Shown: positions 35,863-45,855, counted from the stretch's first letter. The stretch: DNA of 45,979 bases from an uncultured Chitinophagales bacterium (GCA_938023075.1 CALHDG010000139.1:1-45979), one strand, 5' to 3'. The notes: generated by a model from the sequence alone, not told the origin. Program-made: numbers and translations.

Positions 35863-36316
35863 TTTTTTTAATTGAATTAATTGCTTTTTCTGAATATTCT
35901 TTACTCAATTTTGGTTGATTCGTTTTCTTATAATAATCACTTAATCTAAAATAAATTAAACTTACTGAATTGCTCAAATCTTTATCAATAACAAGATTAA
36001 GACATTCCATATAATTTTTATAGGCTACATCAAACTTACCCCAGGTGGTGTTAATAGTACCAATAGCCATTAAACAATGTGCCTCAGCTTCGTACCATAA
36101 AATATTTGACGCTATACTTTTAGCTAAAATATAGTTATGGTAGGCTTCAATCAATTCATCTGTTTTAAAGAAATGTTTAGCTTTTTTTAGATGTAATTTA
36201 TATTTAGTAAGTTCCTCTCGTTTATAAGAAGTATTTTCCTTAGCAGTTGTATTGGTTAAAGTAGAATTTTCATTAAAATTTGGTAGTTGAGGAACGAATG
36301 TATTATTATAAACCAT
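35846..36316 (-). CDS. TPR-like helical repeat protein
   Basis: A 156-residue protein with no signal peptide. About residues 40-155 fold as three or so tetratricopeptide-like helix pairs: KLHLKKAKHFFKTDELIEAY, YEAEAHCLMAIGTINTTWGK and IYFRLSDYYKKTNQPKLSKE. The N-terminal 35 residues are low in hydrophobics and Asn/Thr-rich. I recognise no specific function; such proteins usually mediate protein contact. Its end overlaps the end of the CheB-CheR-kinase gene by 17 bp (convergent), which would make antisense transcripts at both ends. It is downstream of the GH3 gene on the same strand (71-bp gap), so co-transcription with it is possible. Confidence 0.75.
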   Translation of the reverse strand: MVYNNTFVPQLPNFNENSTLTNTTAKENTSYKREELTKYKLHLKKAKHFFKTDELIEAYHNYILAKSIASNILWYEAEAHCLMAIGTINTTWGKFDVAYKNYMECLNLVIDKDLSNSVSLIYFRLSDYYKKTNQPKLSKEYSEKAINSIKKTTLLE

Positions 36317-36387
36317 TAAACTTTATTTAATTTCCACATTATGATACGGTTTATGTGAAAAAAAAGTTTCAAAAAAAAGCAATACAA

Positions 36388-39378
36388 TTAGCGCATTCCG
36401 GCATTATCTAAAGCATCATACATCACTTGTTGAATGCGTGTTCTAATATCATCTTTAAACAATTTGTTGTTGGTCATATCAGGGTGAACCCTATTAGATA
36501 AAAATACGTAAACGATATTGTGTATGGGGTCAACCCAAGCACCGGTGCCGGTAAAACCAGTATGCCCAAAAGTTTGCGGAGTAGCCGCTTCACAGCAAGG
36601 GCTGTTTTCTAAATCTTCTAAATTCGGTTTGTCAAAACCTAAACCCCGCCGGTTGTTTTCTTTTTGTATGGAGGTAAATTGTTCAATCGTTTCCGGTTTA
36701 AAATAACGTTGCCCACCATAAGTACCTTTGTTCAGCAACATTTGAAAAACCACTGCTAAATCGTTGGCATTGCTAAATAAACCGGCATGACCACTTACGC
36801 CACCAAGCATAGCCGCGCCCATATCATGCACATAACCGTGTAACAGTTGATTTCTAAAATAGCCATCTTTTTCAGTAGGTACTATGTATTCTTTTCTAAA
36901 CTTATCTAAAGGATTAAAGCCCATAGTACTTAAACCGAGCGGACGATAAAAATTGCGGTTAGTATATACCTCAAGCGGTGCTTTGGTTTGTTCTTCAATC
37001 ATTTCGTGAAACATGTAATAGCCGAGATCACTATACTTATATTTACCTTCATTCAACAATTCAGAAGTACGGATGGTGTCCCACATTTCAGTCACGTAGT
37101 TTTTGTCCATAAACAAATTTTCGGCAACCTTAATTTTGTAAGAACCCGTTGGCGATTTTTTATATTGATCTAACAACTTTCCATCTTCATCAATCGTATT
37201 AATGTAAAAGGGAATCCAAGACACTAAACCCGATTCGTGGATCAAAATATCTTTTATTTTTAAATCGGCTTTATTCGAGTTTTTTACTTTGCTTAAATAT
37301 TTACCCAACTTTTGATCAATACTGATCTTGCCTTTCTCTTCTAAACTCATTAAAGATAAATTAGTAGCGCAAACCTTCGTAATAGAAGCCAAATCATAAA
37401 TATCTGCCGGATGCACCAATTCTTTTTTGTCGTAGGTATGATGCCCGTACGATTTGTAAAAGATCACTTTACCATCTTTTGCCATTAACACCACACAGCC
37501 CGGTGTGGCTTTATCACTAATGGCTTCATTTACAATATTGTCAATTTCAATAAAGTCAAAGCGATTTAAACCAACTTCTTCGGGTACCGTATACTTTAAA
37601 CGCAAGCCGCCTTGGGTTTTTACAGATTTCCCAAAATAGTATTCTTGCGATGCCGTAACCGGTAATGCTCCTTCGGCAGCGGTGGCACCAAAAATAAGCT
37701 GAGCAGCCATTTGCTGGTTTAAGGCATTATCTTCATAACTGCAAATTAAGGTTTGCTGTCCTGGAAATCTTTCTAAGCTATAAGGCGAACCATGCACAAC
37801 CAAAATGGTTTCTATTTGCTGGCTAATTTGTTGTATCAAATCAATATTAGCTTGCCGTAAACCAAAATTTTTATGGGCATAACGGCTCATTTCGTGCATA
37901 CTGATAATCACTAAATTGTAACCCCGTAAAGCATTTTGTAAGTTCTGCCGGTCTTGTGAAGTAGCTTTTTTGCGTAAAAAATAATGATCAACCGGTGCAT
38001 AGTAACCTAAGGTTTTCTGGAAAATATTGTTGGCTTTGTCACCTATATTTAAAGTCGCAATTTTTAAATTTTGGAGGTTTTTTAAGGGTACAATATTTTT
38101 ATTGTTTTGCACCAAAGTCATTGCTTTTTCTGCAATTTTTCTGTTCAATAACTCGTAGCCGATTTTATTTAAGTCGGTAGTTAAGTTATTGGTTTCAATA
38201 GGGGTAAAATCTTTTAAACCCAAAAAAAACTTAGCTTTTAAAATACGACGAACACTTTCATCTAACCGAGCTTGCGTAATGCTGCCATTTAACACCGCAG
38301 TTTTCATGGCATCAATGGCTTTGCCTACATCGGTGGGGAATAATAACACATCATTACCTGCCATAAATGCTTTCACTTCGGTTTCGCCGGCACCATAATA
38401 TTTGGCAACGCCTTGCATATTTAAGGCATCGGTAAAAACCAAGCCGTTAAAGCCCATTTCTTGCCTAAGTAAATTAGTAACAATTGGTTTGGATAGGGTA
38501 GAGGCTTGATTAGGCGTAGCATCTAAAGCAGGGATATTTAAATGTGCCACCATCATACTTTGTAAACCATTTTTAATCATTTCCTGAAAAGGAAAAAATT
38601 CTACACTTCTTAAACGGTCAATATCATGTCCAATTACGGGTAAATCTTTATGCGAATCAACATTAGTATCGCCATGACCAGGAAAGTGTTTAGCGCAAGC
38701 CATAATACCGTTTTCTTGCATCCCGCGCATATACGAAATCCCTTTGGAAGAAACATTGTATTTTTCTTCACCAAAAGAACGATCGTTAATTACCGGATTA
38801 TTGGGGTTATTATTTACATCAACCACCGGCGCAAAATTAATGTGAATGCCCATGCGTTTGCATTGTTGCGCCACTTGTTTACCCATTTCGTAAATGAGCG
38901 AATTATCTTGTAAAGCACCCAGCATTAATTGCCGTGGATACTGTACCGTACTATCTAAACGCATACTCAAACCCCACTCTCCGTCAATAGCAATCAGCAT
39001 CGGTATTTTTGAAACTGATTGATATAAATTGGTTTGTTCAACTTGTTTAGTCGGCTCCCCTTTAAAAAATATTAAGCCACCCAATTGATAACGTTGCACC
39101 AAACTCTTAATATCTTTTATGTGCGATTCGCCTTTAGTGCTGTAAGCCGCCACCATCATCAACTGCCCTATCTTTTCTTCTAACGACATTTGAGATAAGG
39201 TTTGTTCCACCCAATCAATAGTGGTATGCTTGTTATACATCTCCGAGAGGCTCATTAAAGGCTCATCTGGTTCTGATAAAACAAAATTTTCGTTCAATCC
39301 TGCTTCATTAGATGAACACCAAAATACTAAGCAAATTACGACTGGCAATACCTTTAAAACAACATGCGGTTTCATCAT
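36388..39378 (-). CDS. GH3 beta-N-acetylglucosaminidase fused to beta-lactamase-like serine hydrolase
   Basis: A 996-residue exported fusion typical of Bacteroidota. After an N-terminal hydrophobic signal (VLKVLPVVICLVFWCSS; Cys present but not a good lipobox) comes a GH3 domain of the NagZ type (about 50-390): KHFPGHGDTNVDSHKDLP with the catalytic His near 235-245, and the nucleophile Asp in FTDALNMQGVAKYYG near 320. A GH3 C-terminal-type domain follows (about 400-600). Residues about 615-990 are a class-C beta-lactamase/DD-peptidase fold with SxxK as SITK near 664, a Tyr motif YSDLG and HTGFTGTG. Cell-wall recycling or turnover in the periplasm is the likely role. Confidence 0.93.
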   Translation of the reverse strand: MMKPHVVLKVLPVVICLVFWCSSNEAGLNENFVLSEPDEPLMSLSEMYNKHTTIDWVEQTLSQMSLEEKIGQLMMVAAYSTKGESHIKDIKSLVQRYQLGGLIFFKGEPTKQVEQTNLYQSVSKIPMLIAIDGEWGLSMRLDSTVQYPRQLMLGALQDNSLIYEMGKQVAQQCKRMGIHINFAPVVDVNNNPNNPVINDRSFGEEKYNVSSKGISYMRGMQENGIMACAKHFPGHGDTNVDSHKDLPVIGHDIDRLRSVEFFPFQEMIKNGLQSMMVAHLNIPALDATPNQASTLSKPIVTNLLRQEMGFNGLVFTDALNMQGVAKYYGAGETEVKAFMAGNDVLLFPTDVGKAIDAMKTAVLNGSITQARLDESVRRILKAKFFLGLKDFTPIETNNLTTDLNKIGYELLNRKIAEKAMTLVQNNKNIVPLKNLQNLKIATLNIGDKANNIFQKTLGYYAPVDHYFLRKKATSQDRQNLQNALRGYNLVIISMHEMSRYAHKNFGLRQANIDLIQQISQQIETILVVHGSPYSLERFPGQQTLICSYEDNALNQQMAAQLIFGATAAEGALPVTASQEYYFGKSVKTQGGLRLKYTVPEEVGLNRFDFIEIDNIVNEAISDKATPGCVVLMAKDGKVIFYKSYGHHTYDKKELVHPADIYDLASITKVCATNLSLMSLEEKGKISIDQKLGKYLSKVKNSNKADLKIKDILIHESGLVSWIPFYINTIDEDGKLLDQYKKSPTGSYKIKVAENLFMDKNYVTEMWDTIRTSELLNEGKYKYSDLGYYMFHEMIEEQTKAPLEVYTNRNFYRPLGLSTMGFNPLDKFRKEYIVPTEKDGYFRNQLLHGYVHDMGAAMLGGVSGHAGLFSNANDLAVVFQMLLNKGTYGGQRYFKPETIEQFTSIQKENNRRGLGFDKPNLEDLENSPCCEAATPQTFGHTGFTGTGAWVDPIHNIVYVFLSNRVHPDMTNNKLFKDDIRTRIQQVMYDALDNAGMR

Positions 39379-39540
39379 AGACGCGCTAAATTAATAGATA
39401 TTTATATTTAGTGAAAAAGTACATCATATTTTGCAAACACTTTAATAATAATCAATAGGGGTAAACATCTTAAAACACCCAAGCAATAGACTCCAAAAAC
39501 GAAAAAAGGTTCAACAAATTGAAATCTTACCTTCTTTTTT

Positions 39541-39664
39541 AAAAATATTTTTTTGAAGCGAAGCGATGAACACCAAAGAAAGGCGCAGCCCGCTTTCCAC
39601 TCAAATGTTGCGCTTGGCTTCAAGGCTTTGCTGCATGCAACATAACCGTTGCAATCGGGGCTAG
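39541..39664 (-). ncRNA. Family-2 structured 3' element, copy 3
   Basis: On the minus strand, past the stop and terminator of the choice-of-anchor-B gene. CTAGCCCCGATTGCAACGG, ATGTTGC, loop, GCAACAT, TTGAGTGGAAAGCGGG, then TTCGCTTCAAAAAAA. The hairpin pairs where copies 1 and 2 pair, but with four exchanged base pairs. A 71-codon frame here is not a gene. The stretch 39379-39540 shows nothing else clear. Confidence 0.75.
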
Positions 39665-39710
39665 AAGGCTAGCGGCAGTTTTTCAAAATAACGGTTGGCA
39701 TATAAAATAA

Positions 39711-39740
39711 AAATGGACGTCCTATGTAAAACGTCCATTT
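39711..39740 (-). terminator. Rho-independent terminator of the choice-of-anchor-B gene
   Basis: AAATGGACGT (39711-39720) and ACGTCCATTT (39731-39740) form a perfect 10-bp stem with a 10-base loop. On the minus strand it is followed by TTATTTTATA, and it lies 26 bp past the stop at 39767. Confidence 0.8.
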
Positions 39741-39766
39741 AAAATACGATTTGCGTTTTTAGTTTT

Positions 39767-42406
39767 TTACTCTACTATAAACTTAGCGTTACCAATAATT
39801 ATATCGTTGTCTATTACAGAAAGCATATACAAGCCATTCGATAAATCATCAATTGCCATTGAATAATCAGGCTGTAAAGCATTATTTAATACTTGCTGTC
39901 CGGTTGCATTGTAAACTTTCACTTGCAAGTTACTTAGGTTATACGTTTGTAAGCCACTAATTTCAATCCGGTTAGTTGCGGGATTAGGCACAATACCAAA
40001 AATTATAATATTTGAATTCGCATTAAAAATTCCAACTTCATCATCAATTGTTACTTTAACGGAAGCGGTTTCCTGATCTAAACCACCACAAGTTGCGCCA
40101 TAAGTAATTTCGTATTCGCCCAATGCTGCAAAATTGTTGACATCAAAACTTAACACCCCATTTTCATCTATCGCAATATTACTAAAATATTGACGATCAT
40201 AGCTCAAGACATAATAACTTGCATTTTCACAAGTTACCTCATCATTTAAACGAACATCATAACTATTGTTTTGGGTGTTCAATAAAACATTTGGCATAAC
40301 ATCATCTACTAAACTAATGGTACTGCCATCGGTAGCTACTGTTGCAGAATCGACTACTTGAAAAACATCTAAACCGCTTTCCAATAATTCTTGTCCATCA
40401 GGTCCATTGGCTACTACAAAAAATTGCATACTTTCCGTTAATTCAAAGTTTGGTGGAATTGCCACATTATGAAATTTCCATTCCAGATCAGCATTATCAC
40501 TATCATCAAAATCTAATAAGGTTGTATCATTTCCATTGGTTAACATAAAGTCAACCGTTTCGTTGCCCGGTCCAAAATATCCAAAATTAGTGAAATACGA
40601 GTAAAAGCTGATGTGCGGCTTTTCCATGGTTGTGCAATCAAACAGGGGAGAAATCAAAGTATTGTTTCCACCACCAACAAAATCAAAAGATTCACTATCA
40701 CCTGTAACAAAACAGGTATTGCCGAAATCGTTCGATACATCAACAGATGGTAAAGTGGCAAAACCGAATAAATTATGTCCCTGAGGGTCTACTATTTCCC
40801 AAGCACCTCCAACATCGCTTAAATTTTCAGAAGTCCATCCATAGTCTAAAACAAAGTCGTCATATATTCCTTCATTTAAAAATATATCTATATTTTGGTT
40901 AGATTGTTGAACATTCAACTTTAACTGAACCGGATAATAACCCCAAGCACCGGCAATAAGGCTATACTCGCCAACATATAAACTATCAATTGAAAACTTA
41001 CCATCAATGGTTTCAATGGCAATATCCTCGCCTGTTAAAATAAAATTAACGGTTCCATTTTCTATTATTTCATTACTGTTAATGTTTAATATATTGCCGT
41101 TTACATTATACACACGCGGTTGTTGGTTCAAAGCGATCTCTATTGTTGTGGTTTCGCCCGGCACTAATTGCACCTCTGTAACCGTATTAACATCGTAACC
41201 TAATTTTGAAGTAGTAATTTCATATTGTATAGAATCAACATTACCTAACTTGAAAACACCATTTTCATCGGTTAATATAGTTTCTCCATCAACCAATACT
41301 TTGGCATTAAAAATAGGTAGTTCAGTTTTGGCATCTATAACTTTACCGTGTAAAAAACCAGGTTGAACATAATCGGGTTCTAACACAAACAAACCATTAT
41401 CTACATCAGTAACTAATAAATTGCCGCTGGGCAAATAGGGGTAAACTCCCCATGCACCATTAAATCCTCCTGATGCTGTTGAGGTATCGTAATTACCTAC
41501 TTGAATCATATTTGATGGATCGCTTACATTGGTTATCGTTACACCATCGGTATAATAAGCAGTAATTACAAAATCTCCCAATACAAATGCATTATGCGGT
41601 GCCGAGCCTGAGCCCGGGTTACTTTGCCATCTATCCAATAAGGTAATATCTGTAGGGTCCGATACATCCCAGGAAACTACCCAAGCGCCTAAGGTTTCAT
41701 CGGTCGTGTATAAAGTTTTGCCATCATCAGAAAGCCAACCGTTATGGGTATAACCAAACGAAGTGGCGTTACCTAAAATAGTGGGGTTGGCTATATCAGT
41801 GATATCTACAATTACCAAGTCGCCACCTTCAAAAGTGTATAATAGATTATCTCTGGCATAGGCATCATGCACATAGGCTGCATCATATAATCCAACAAAT
41901 CTTGGCTCGGTCGGGTTTTCGTTTAAATCATAAATTAAACAACCACCATTGCGATAATTAGAACCTATAATATAGAGATAGCCATTATTGTCAATATATA
42001 CATTATGGGCGCTTTGAAAATTTCTACCATCATCTCCGGTAAACTCAAACGTTTCAATTTTGTCGGGTAACTCACTCATATCTACAATTAAACAACCTCC
42101 ACCGGTTTCGTTGACTACATAAGCGAAACTGTTCCATGTTTTAATGTCTCGCCATGTAGATGCAGCACCGGGCACCCTGTGTAATTCCATGGGGCGGGCT
42201 GGGTTGGTGACATCAACTATAGAAAAAGCATTGAATAAACCTACTAAGGCATATTCATTCGTTTCTGTAGCGTAGCCCCAAATATCACTCAAATTAGCGT
42301 CGTAATCTAATTGACCTAAATTTTCAACATTTTGGCTGTCATCTTGTGCATAGGAAAGCACAAAAAATGTGAGTAATAGTGTTGTGATAAAGCAATTTCT
42401 AATCAT
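39767..42406 (-). CDS. Choice-of-anchor B surface protein with type IX sorting tail
   Basis: An 879-residue secreted protein. Residues 1-20 are a signal peptide (CFITTLLLTFFVLSYAQ). Residues about 30-345 hold repeated LVIVD-type units, each a short strand set ending VDVTNPARP, VDITDIANP, WDVSDPTD and NVSDPSN, a beta-propeller-like layout known from choice-of-anchor B proteins. A carboxypeptidase-regulatory-like domain follows (about 350-430, HGKVIDAKTELPIFNAKVLV). The last 80 residues form a T9SS type A sorting domain (FGIVPNPATNRIEISG, VKVYNATGQQVL, LSNGLYMLSV), so export by the type IX system and surface anchoring are expected. Function unknown. Divergent from the TonB-dependent receptor. 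Confidence 0.9.
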   Translation of the reverse strand: MIRNCFITTLLLTFFVLSYAQDDSQNVENLGQLDYDANLSDIWGYATETNEYALVGLFNAFSIVDVTNPARPMELHRVPGAASTWRDIKTWNSFAYVVNETGGGCLIVDMSELPDKIETFEFTGDDGRNFQSAHNVYIDNNGYLYIIGSNYRNGGCLIYDLNENPTEPRFVGLYDAAYVHDAYARDNLLYTFEGGDLVIVDITDIANPTILGNATSFGYTHNGWLSDDGKTLYTTDETLGAWVVSWDVSDPTDITLLDRWQSNPGSGSAPHNAFVLGDFVITAYYTDGVTITNVSDPSNMIQVGNYDTSTASGGFNGAWGVYPYLPSGNLLVTDVDNGLFVLEPDYVQPGFLHGKVIDAKTELPIFNAKVLVDGETILTDENGVFKLGNVDSIQYEITTSKLGYDVNTVTEVQLVPGETTTIEIALNQQPRVYNVNGNILNINSNEIIENGTVNFILTGEDIAIETIDGKFSIDSLYVGEYSLIAGAWGYYPVQLKLNVQQSNQNIDIFLNEGIYDDFVLDYGWTSENLSDVGGAWEIVDPQGHNLFGFATLPSVDVSNDFGNTCFVTGDSESFDFVGGGNNTLISPLFDCTTMEKPHISFYSYFTNFGYFGPGNETVDFMLTNGNDTTLLDFDDSDNADLEWKFHNVAIPPNFELTESMQFFVVANGPDGQELLESGLDVFQVVDSATVATDGSTISLVDDVMPNVLLNTQNNSYDVRLNDEVTCENASYYVLSYDRQYFSNIAIDENGVLSFDVNNFAALGEYEITYGATCGGLDQETASVKVTIDDEVGIFNANSNIIIFGIVPNPATNRIEISGLQTYNLSNLQVKVYNATGQQVLNNALQPDYSMAIDDLSNGLYMLSVIDNDIIIGNAKFIVE

Positions 42407-42490
42407 ACCTATTTTTTTTATAATCCTATAATATTGCCTAAAAATAATATTTTATTAGAATAGTTAATACTGAAAATCATTAAATAACAT

Positions 42491-42507
42491 TTGTTACCAA
42501 GTAACAA
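42491..42507. promoter_or_regulatory. Palindrome in the divergent promoter region
   Basis: TTGTTAC-CAA-GTAACAA has perfect 7-bp arms and lies in the middle of the 208-bp gap between two divergent surface-protein genes. A shared operator is plausible. Confidence 0.45.
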
Positions 42508-42579
42508 TCAATAAAAAGTTTATTTATTTATCCTGGTAAAAGTTTATTACTTAAAAATCAACAAACTGATTAATCGAAC

Positions 42580-42587
42580 TATCTTTG
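42580..42587 (+). promoter_or_regulatory. Bacteroidota -7 box before the TonB-dependent receptor
   Basis: TATCTTTG fits TAnnTTTG exactly, 27 bp before the ATG at 42615. The -33 TTG box is not clear. Confidence 0.5.
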
Positions 42588-42614
42588 TACTTGTTAACTA
42601 TCTTTAGATTTTAA

Positions 42615-45206
42615 ATGAAAGTATTTTTTTCACTACTTATTACCTGTTTATTTGTTATGGTTAGTTTGGCACAACCAAACAATAAGCCATCAGGCAATCG
42701 CAATTTTAAAATGCCTGAGCTAACCCTAAAGGGTACTATTGTAGATGAAAATACCGGCGCTCCTTTAGAATTTGCGACAATTGCCTTCTACAGCAAAAAA
42801 GATTCGAGTTTAAGAGGTGGTGGAATAAGTGACGCCAACGGAAATTTTGCGGTAAAAAGCAAACCAGGGAGATTGTATGCGATAGTAGAATTTTTAGGTT
42901 ATGATAAAAAACAGATAGATGAACTGCCTATTGATTTTCAACAAGTAAAAAGTGGGGTGACCAGTTTTGATTTGGGCACCATAACCTTAGGCAACGAAGG
43001 CATTAATTTAGAAGAAGTGGAAGTTGTAGCGGAGAAAAGTGAAACGACCTTTTCGTTAGATAAAAAAGTATTTTCCGTAGGAAAAGATCTTGCTAACCAA
43101 GGCGGAAGTGCTGAAGAAATTTTGGATAATGTACCCGGGGTTACGGTTGATATTGAAGGTGCCGTAACACTTAGAGGCAGCGAAGGAGTTCGTATTTTAG
43201 TTGATGGACTGCCTTCTAATTTGGGCAATAATTTAAAAGCAATTCCAGCTAATACTATTGAGTCGGTTGAGGTGATTACCAACCCATCATCGCGCTACGA
43301 AGCCCAAGGGCAAGCAGGTATTTTAAACATTATTCTAAAAAAAGATAAAGCGAGTGGCTTTAACGGCTCTTTTGATCTGACTGTTGGATTGCCTTACACG
43401 GCAGGTTTAGGGGCAAACTTAAATTACCGAAAAGGTAAACTCAATTGGTTTTTAAACTATGGTATTCGTTACCGCGAAAATATTGGAGGAGGTTTTAACA
43501 ATAGTCAGTTTTTTCCCTATAAAGAATCATTCTTTTTAGATGATATGGATACTTTTATATTGGCAGTAGATACCTTTTTTACCAATAATGTAAGCAAACG
43601 AAACCGGACCGCTTTTACCAATACGCTTCGAGGAGGGGCAGAATACTTTTTTGATGATAAAACCAGTTTAACGCTAGCACTCCGTTACAAAATTTCTGAC
43701 GATAATAACAACAATTCAGTCAAATATGAAGATTATACGAATAATAATAATACCACAGTAAACCTGTTTAGAAGTTTTGAACGAACCGAAGATGAACAGG
43801 AAGATGAATCGGGCAGTGGAGTAAACCTCAATTTTAGAAAACAATTTGGCGATAATCGAAAACATACTTTAACTGCCGCTTTTTTGTACGAAGATGATTT
43901 AGAGGAAGAATATTCTGACTTTAATGAACCCATTATTTTTAATAAAGAGAATGATTTTATAAAGGATGTAAATATCAATAGCTCATCCATTGCTCAACGC
44001 GGTACTATTGATGAAGGCACCAAAACTTATCAATTTCAAACCGATTATATAAAGCCTATTGCCAAAGACCATCAATATGAAATAGGCGCAAGAGCATCTT
44101 ACCGAAATGTGGCTAACGATTTTTTGATAGAAACGCAAGATGACGATGGTATTTGGCAACCTTCATTAGATTTTGATAATAGCTTTAACTACGATGAAAT
44201 TATATTAGCTGCATACGGACAATATGGTAATAAATTTGGTGCATTTAGTTATCAAGCAGGCTTGCGTGTTGAACATAGCAATATTGATACAGAACTCTTG
44301 AAAACTGATTTTGAAACCCTAGATACGGCTTATACCAACTTTTTTCCCAGCTTGTTTTTAAACTATGAAATTGGTGCCTCTAATGCCATTCAATTAAGTT
44401 ATAGCAGAAGAATTTCCCGGCCAAGGTTTTTCTCTTTAAACCCCTTTATCACCTTTGCGGATAGAAGAAGTTTATTTAGAGGCAATCCCAACTTAACTCC
44501 GGAATATACTGATTCTTACGAGTTGAATTACTTGCGTTTTTGGGAAAAAGCCACTCTTTCAACCGGCATATTTTACCGGCATTCTGTTGATGCCATTAGA
44601 CCATTGCGCTACGTGGTGGAAGAGCCATTTACGGTTTTGCAATTCTTTAATTTTTCTACCCGCGATGATATTGGCGTTGAAGTCAACCTCTCGTACTCCG
44701 GTTTAAAATGGTTACGCATAGATGCGAATACAACCGTGTTTAATTTAAGAAATCCGGAAGATTTTGTGAATGTGGTGTATTTAATTGATGGAGAACCCAT
44801 TACCGAACGATTTAAACTAAACGAAGTAAACGATTTTGCATGGACCGCTCGTACCACTGCCCGTTTCACTTTTTGGCAAGGTTCTAATTTACAATTTCGG
44901 TATAACTTTAGAGGAGGAAGCGAAACACCGCAAGGCAATAATAATGCGGTGCAAAGTTTAGATATTGGTTGGAGTAAAGATTTCTTACAATCGAAAAACC
45001 TAACTGCTACATTAAGCATTCGAGATGTATTTAACTCCCGAAGAAGAGGAGGCGAAACCATCGCCGAAGGATTTTATGCAGAATCCGAATTTCAATGGCG
45101 TGCCCGTACCGGCACCTTAACGCTCAGCTATCGCATTAACCAGAAAAAACGCTTTAACCGCAACAGAGGCGGTTTTGATGGTGGTGATTTTGATGGCGGT
45201 TTTTGA
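42615..45206 (+). CDS. TonB-dependent receptor, outer-membrane beta-barrel family
   Basis: An 863-residue outer-membrane transporter. Signal peptide residues 1-19 (MKVFFSLLITCLFVMVSLA); a carboxypeptidase-regulatory-like domain at about 35-120 (LKGTIVDENTGAPLEFATIA); a plug domain at about 150-240 (GGSAEEILDNVPGV, TLRGSEGVRILVDGLPSN, VEVITNPSSRYEAQGQAG); and a barrel of the Bacteroidota OMP_b-brl_3 type to about 840. The tail is Gly/Asn/Arg-rich and ends FDGGDFDGGF, beyond the last barrel strand. No SusD-like partner gene is next to it, so this is not a SusCD pair; the substrate is unknown. Divergent from the choice-of-anchor-B gene across a palindrome. Confidence 0.93.
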   Translation: MKVFFSLLITCLFVMVSLAQPNNKPSGNRNFKMPELTLKGTIVDENTGAPLEFATIAFYSKKDSSLRGGGISDANGNFAVKSKPGRLYAIVEFLGYDKKQIDELPIDFQQVKSGVTSFDLGTITLGNEGINLEEVEVVAEKSETTFSLDKKVFSVGKDLANQGGSAEEILDNVPGVTVDIEGAVTLRGSEGVRILVDGLPSNLGNNLKAIPANTIESVEVITNPSSRYEAQGQAGILNIILKKDKASGFNGSFDLTVGLPYTAGLGANLNYRKGKLNWFLNYGIRYRENIGGGFNNSQFFPYKESFFLDDMDTFILAVDTFFTNNVSKRNRTAFTNTLRGGAEYFFDDKTSLTLALRYKISDDNNNNSVKYEDYTNNNNTTVNLFRSFERTEDEQEDESGSGVNLNFRKQFGDNRKHTLTAAFLYEDDLEEEYSDFNEPIIFNKENDFIKDVNINSSSIAQRGTIDEGTKTYQFQTDYIKPIAKDHQYEIGARASYRNVANDFLIETQDDDGIWQPSLDFDNSFNYDEIILAAYGQYGNKFGAFSYQAGLRVEHSNIDTELLKTDFETLDTAYTNFFPSLFLNYEIGASNAIQLSYSRRISRPRFFSLNPFITFADRRSLFRGNPNLTPEYTDSYELNYLRFWEKATLSTGIFYRHSVDAIRPLRYVVEEPFTVLQFFNFSTRDDIGVEVNLSYSGLKWLRIDANTTVFNLRNPEDFVNVVYLIDGEPITERFKLNEVNDFAWTARTTARFTFWQGSNLQFRYNFRGGSETPQGNNNAVQSLDIGWSKDFLQSKNLTATLSIRDVFNSRRRGGETIAEGFYAESEFQWRARTGTLTLSYRINQKKRFNRNRGGFDGGDFDGGF

Positions 45207-45281
45207 TTGATTTGTTGTTGATGTTTATCTGTTCAGTTTGGTGTTTAAATACCAGATTATGATATTAGAGAATGGATTTTT

Positions 45282-45848
45282 CTAAGCAGAAAACTTATCC
45301 AATTCTTTGGCATAGTTCGCAGATTTGTCTTTATATTTTCTTTGTAAAGCCATTCTAAAATTAGCCAATACATCTTTCCTTATTTTTTGTAAAGGGGCAA
45401 TGTTTAGATTGAGCATTTTATCAGAATCAATTTCTTGCTGATGATTGGCATTTGATGACTTTAAAATACCAGTAGACTTAGTGTAGGATAACTGTTTAAT
45501 GTGCGCCATTTCTAAAGGACTTAAGTTAATAGTTGTATCCCCTTTACTAGTATCGCAATGAAAATGTTCCCCACTATTGTAGCAACCTAAACAAACAGCT
45601 AACATGTTTTTGTAATCTAATTCTTTTGTAGGAAAGTGCTTTTGAGGATGCCAATGTTCTATTTTCATTTTATTAAAACTAATGGAGCCGGTGCAATAAG
45701 CACATAAATTATATTGCTCTTTCAATAGCTGATCTTTTACCTCCCGCTTTCCTTTTTCTAATGAAAAGTCTTCGAATGTACCGCCCGAATATCTATATAA
45801 AATCAGGGCTTTGGGTTTAATTCCAATAGTTAACTTATAGTGCCCCAC
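45282..45848 (-). CDS. TIGR02646/PtuB-like HNH nuclease, start uncertain
   Basis: The HNH nuclease fold is seen in order: LLKEQYNLCAYCTGS (first Cys pair), MKIEHWHPQKHF (His of the active site), LDYKNMLAVCLGCYNS, and HCDTSKGDTTINLSP. This is the TIGR02646 pattern, whose members include PtuB of the Septu defence system and the nuclease of some retrons. The domain begins near GIKPKALILYRYS. No in-frame ATG lies before it: I use GTG 45848, but GTG 45965 is possible and the frame stays open to the right edge. A -7 box overlaps the GTG at 45848. The partner ATPase (PtuA) is not in the window, so a defence role is a guess. Confidence 0.65.
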   Translation of the reverse strand: MGHYKLTIGIKPKALILYRYSGGTFEDFSLEKGKREVKDQLLKEQYNLCAYCTGSISFNKMKIEHWHPQKHFPTKELDYKNMLAVCLGCYNSGEHFHCDTSKGDTTINLSPLEMAHIKQLSYTKSTGILKSSNANHQQEIDSDKMLNLNIAPLQKIRKDVLANFRMALQRKYKDKSANYAKELDKFSA

Positions 45849-45855
45849 AAAAGTA
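45848..45855 (-). promoter_or_regulatory. Bacteroidota -7 box at the HNH gene
   Basis: TACTTTTG on the minus strand fits TAnnTTTG exactly. If used, transcription starts inside the open frame, so the protein must begin at a non-standard codon such as the ATT a few codons before GIKPKAL. Confidence 0.4.

Noticed and set aside
39408-39623. 71-codon minus-strand frame
   Set aside because: It covers family-2 copy 3.
44609-45061. 150-codon minus-strand frame inside the TonB receptor gene
   Set aside because: Antisense shadow of the barrel-coding region.
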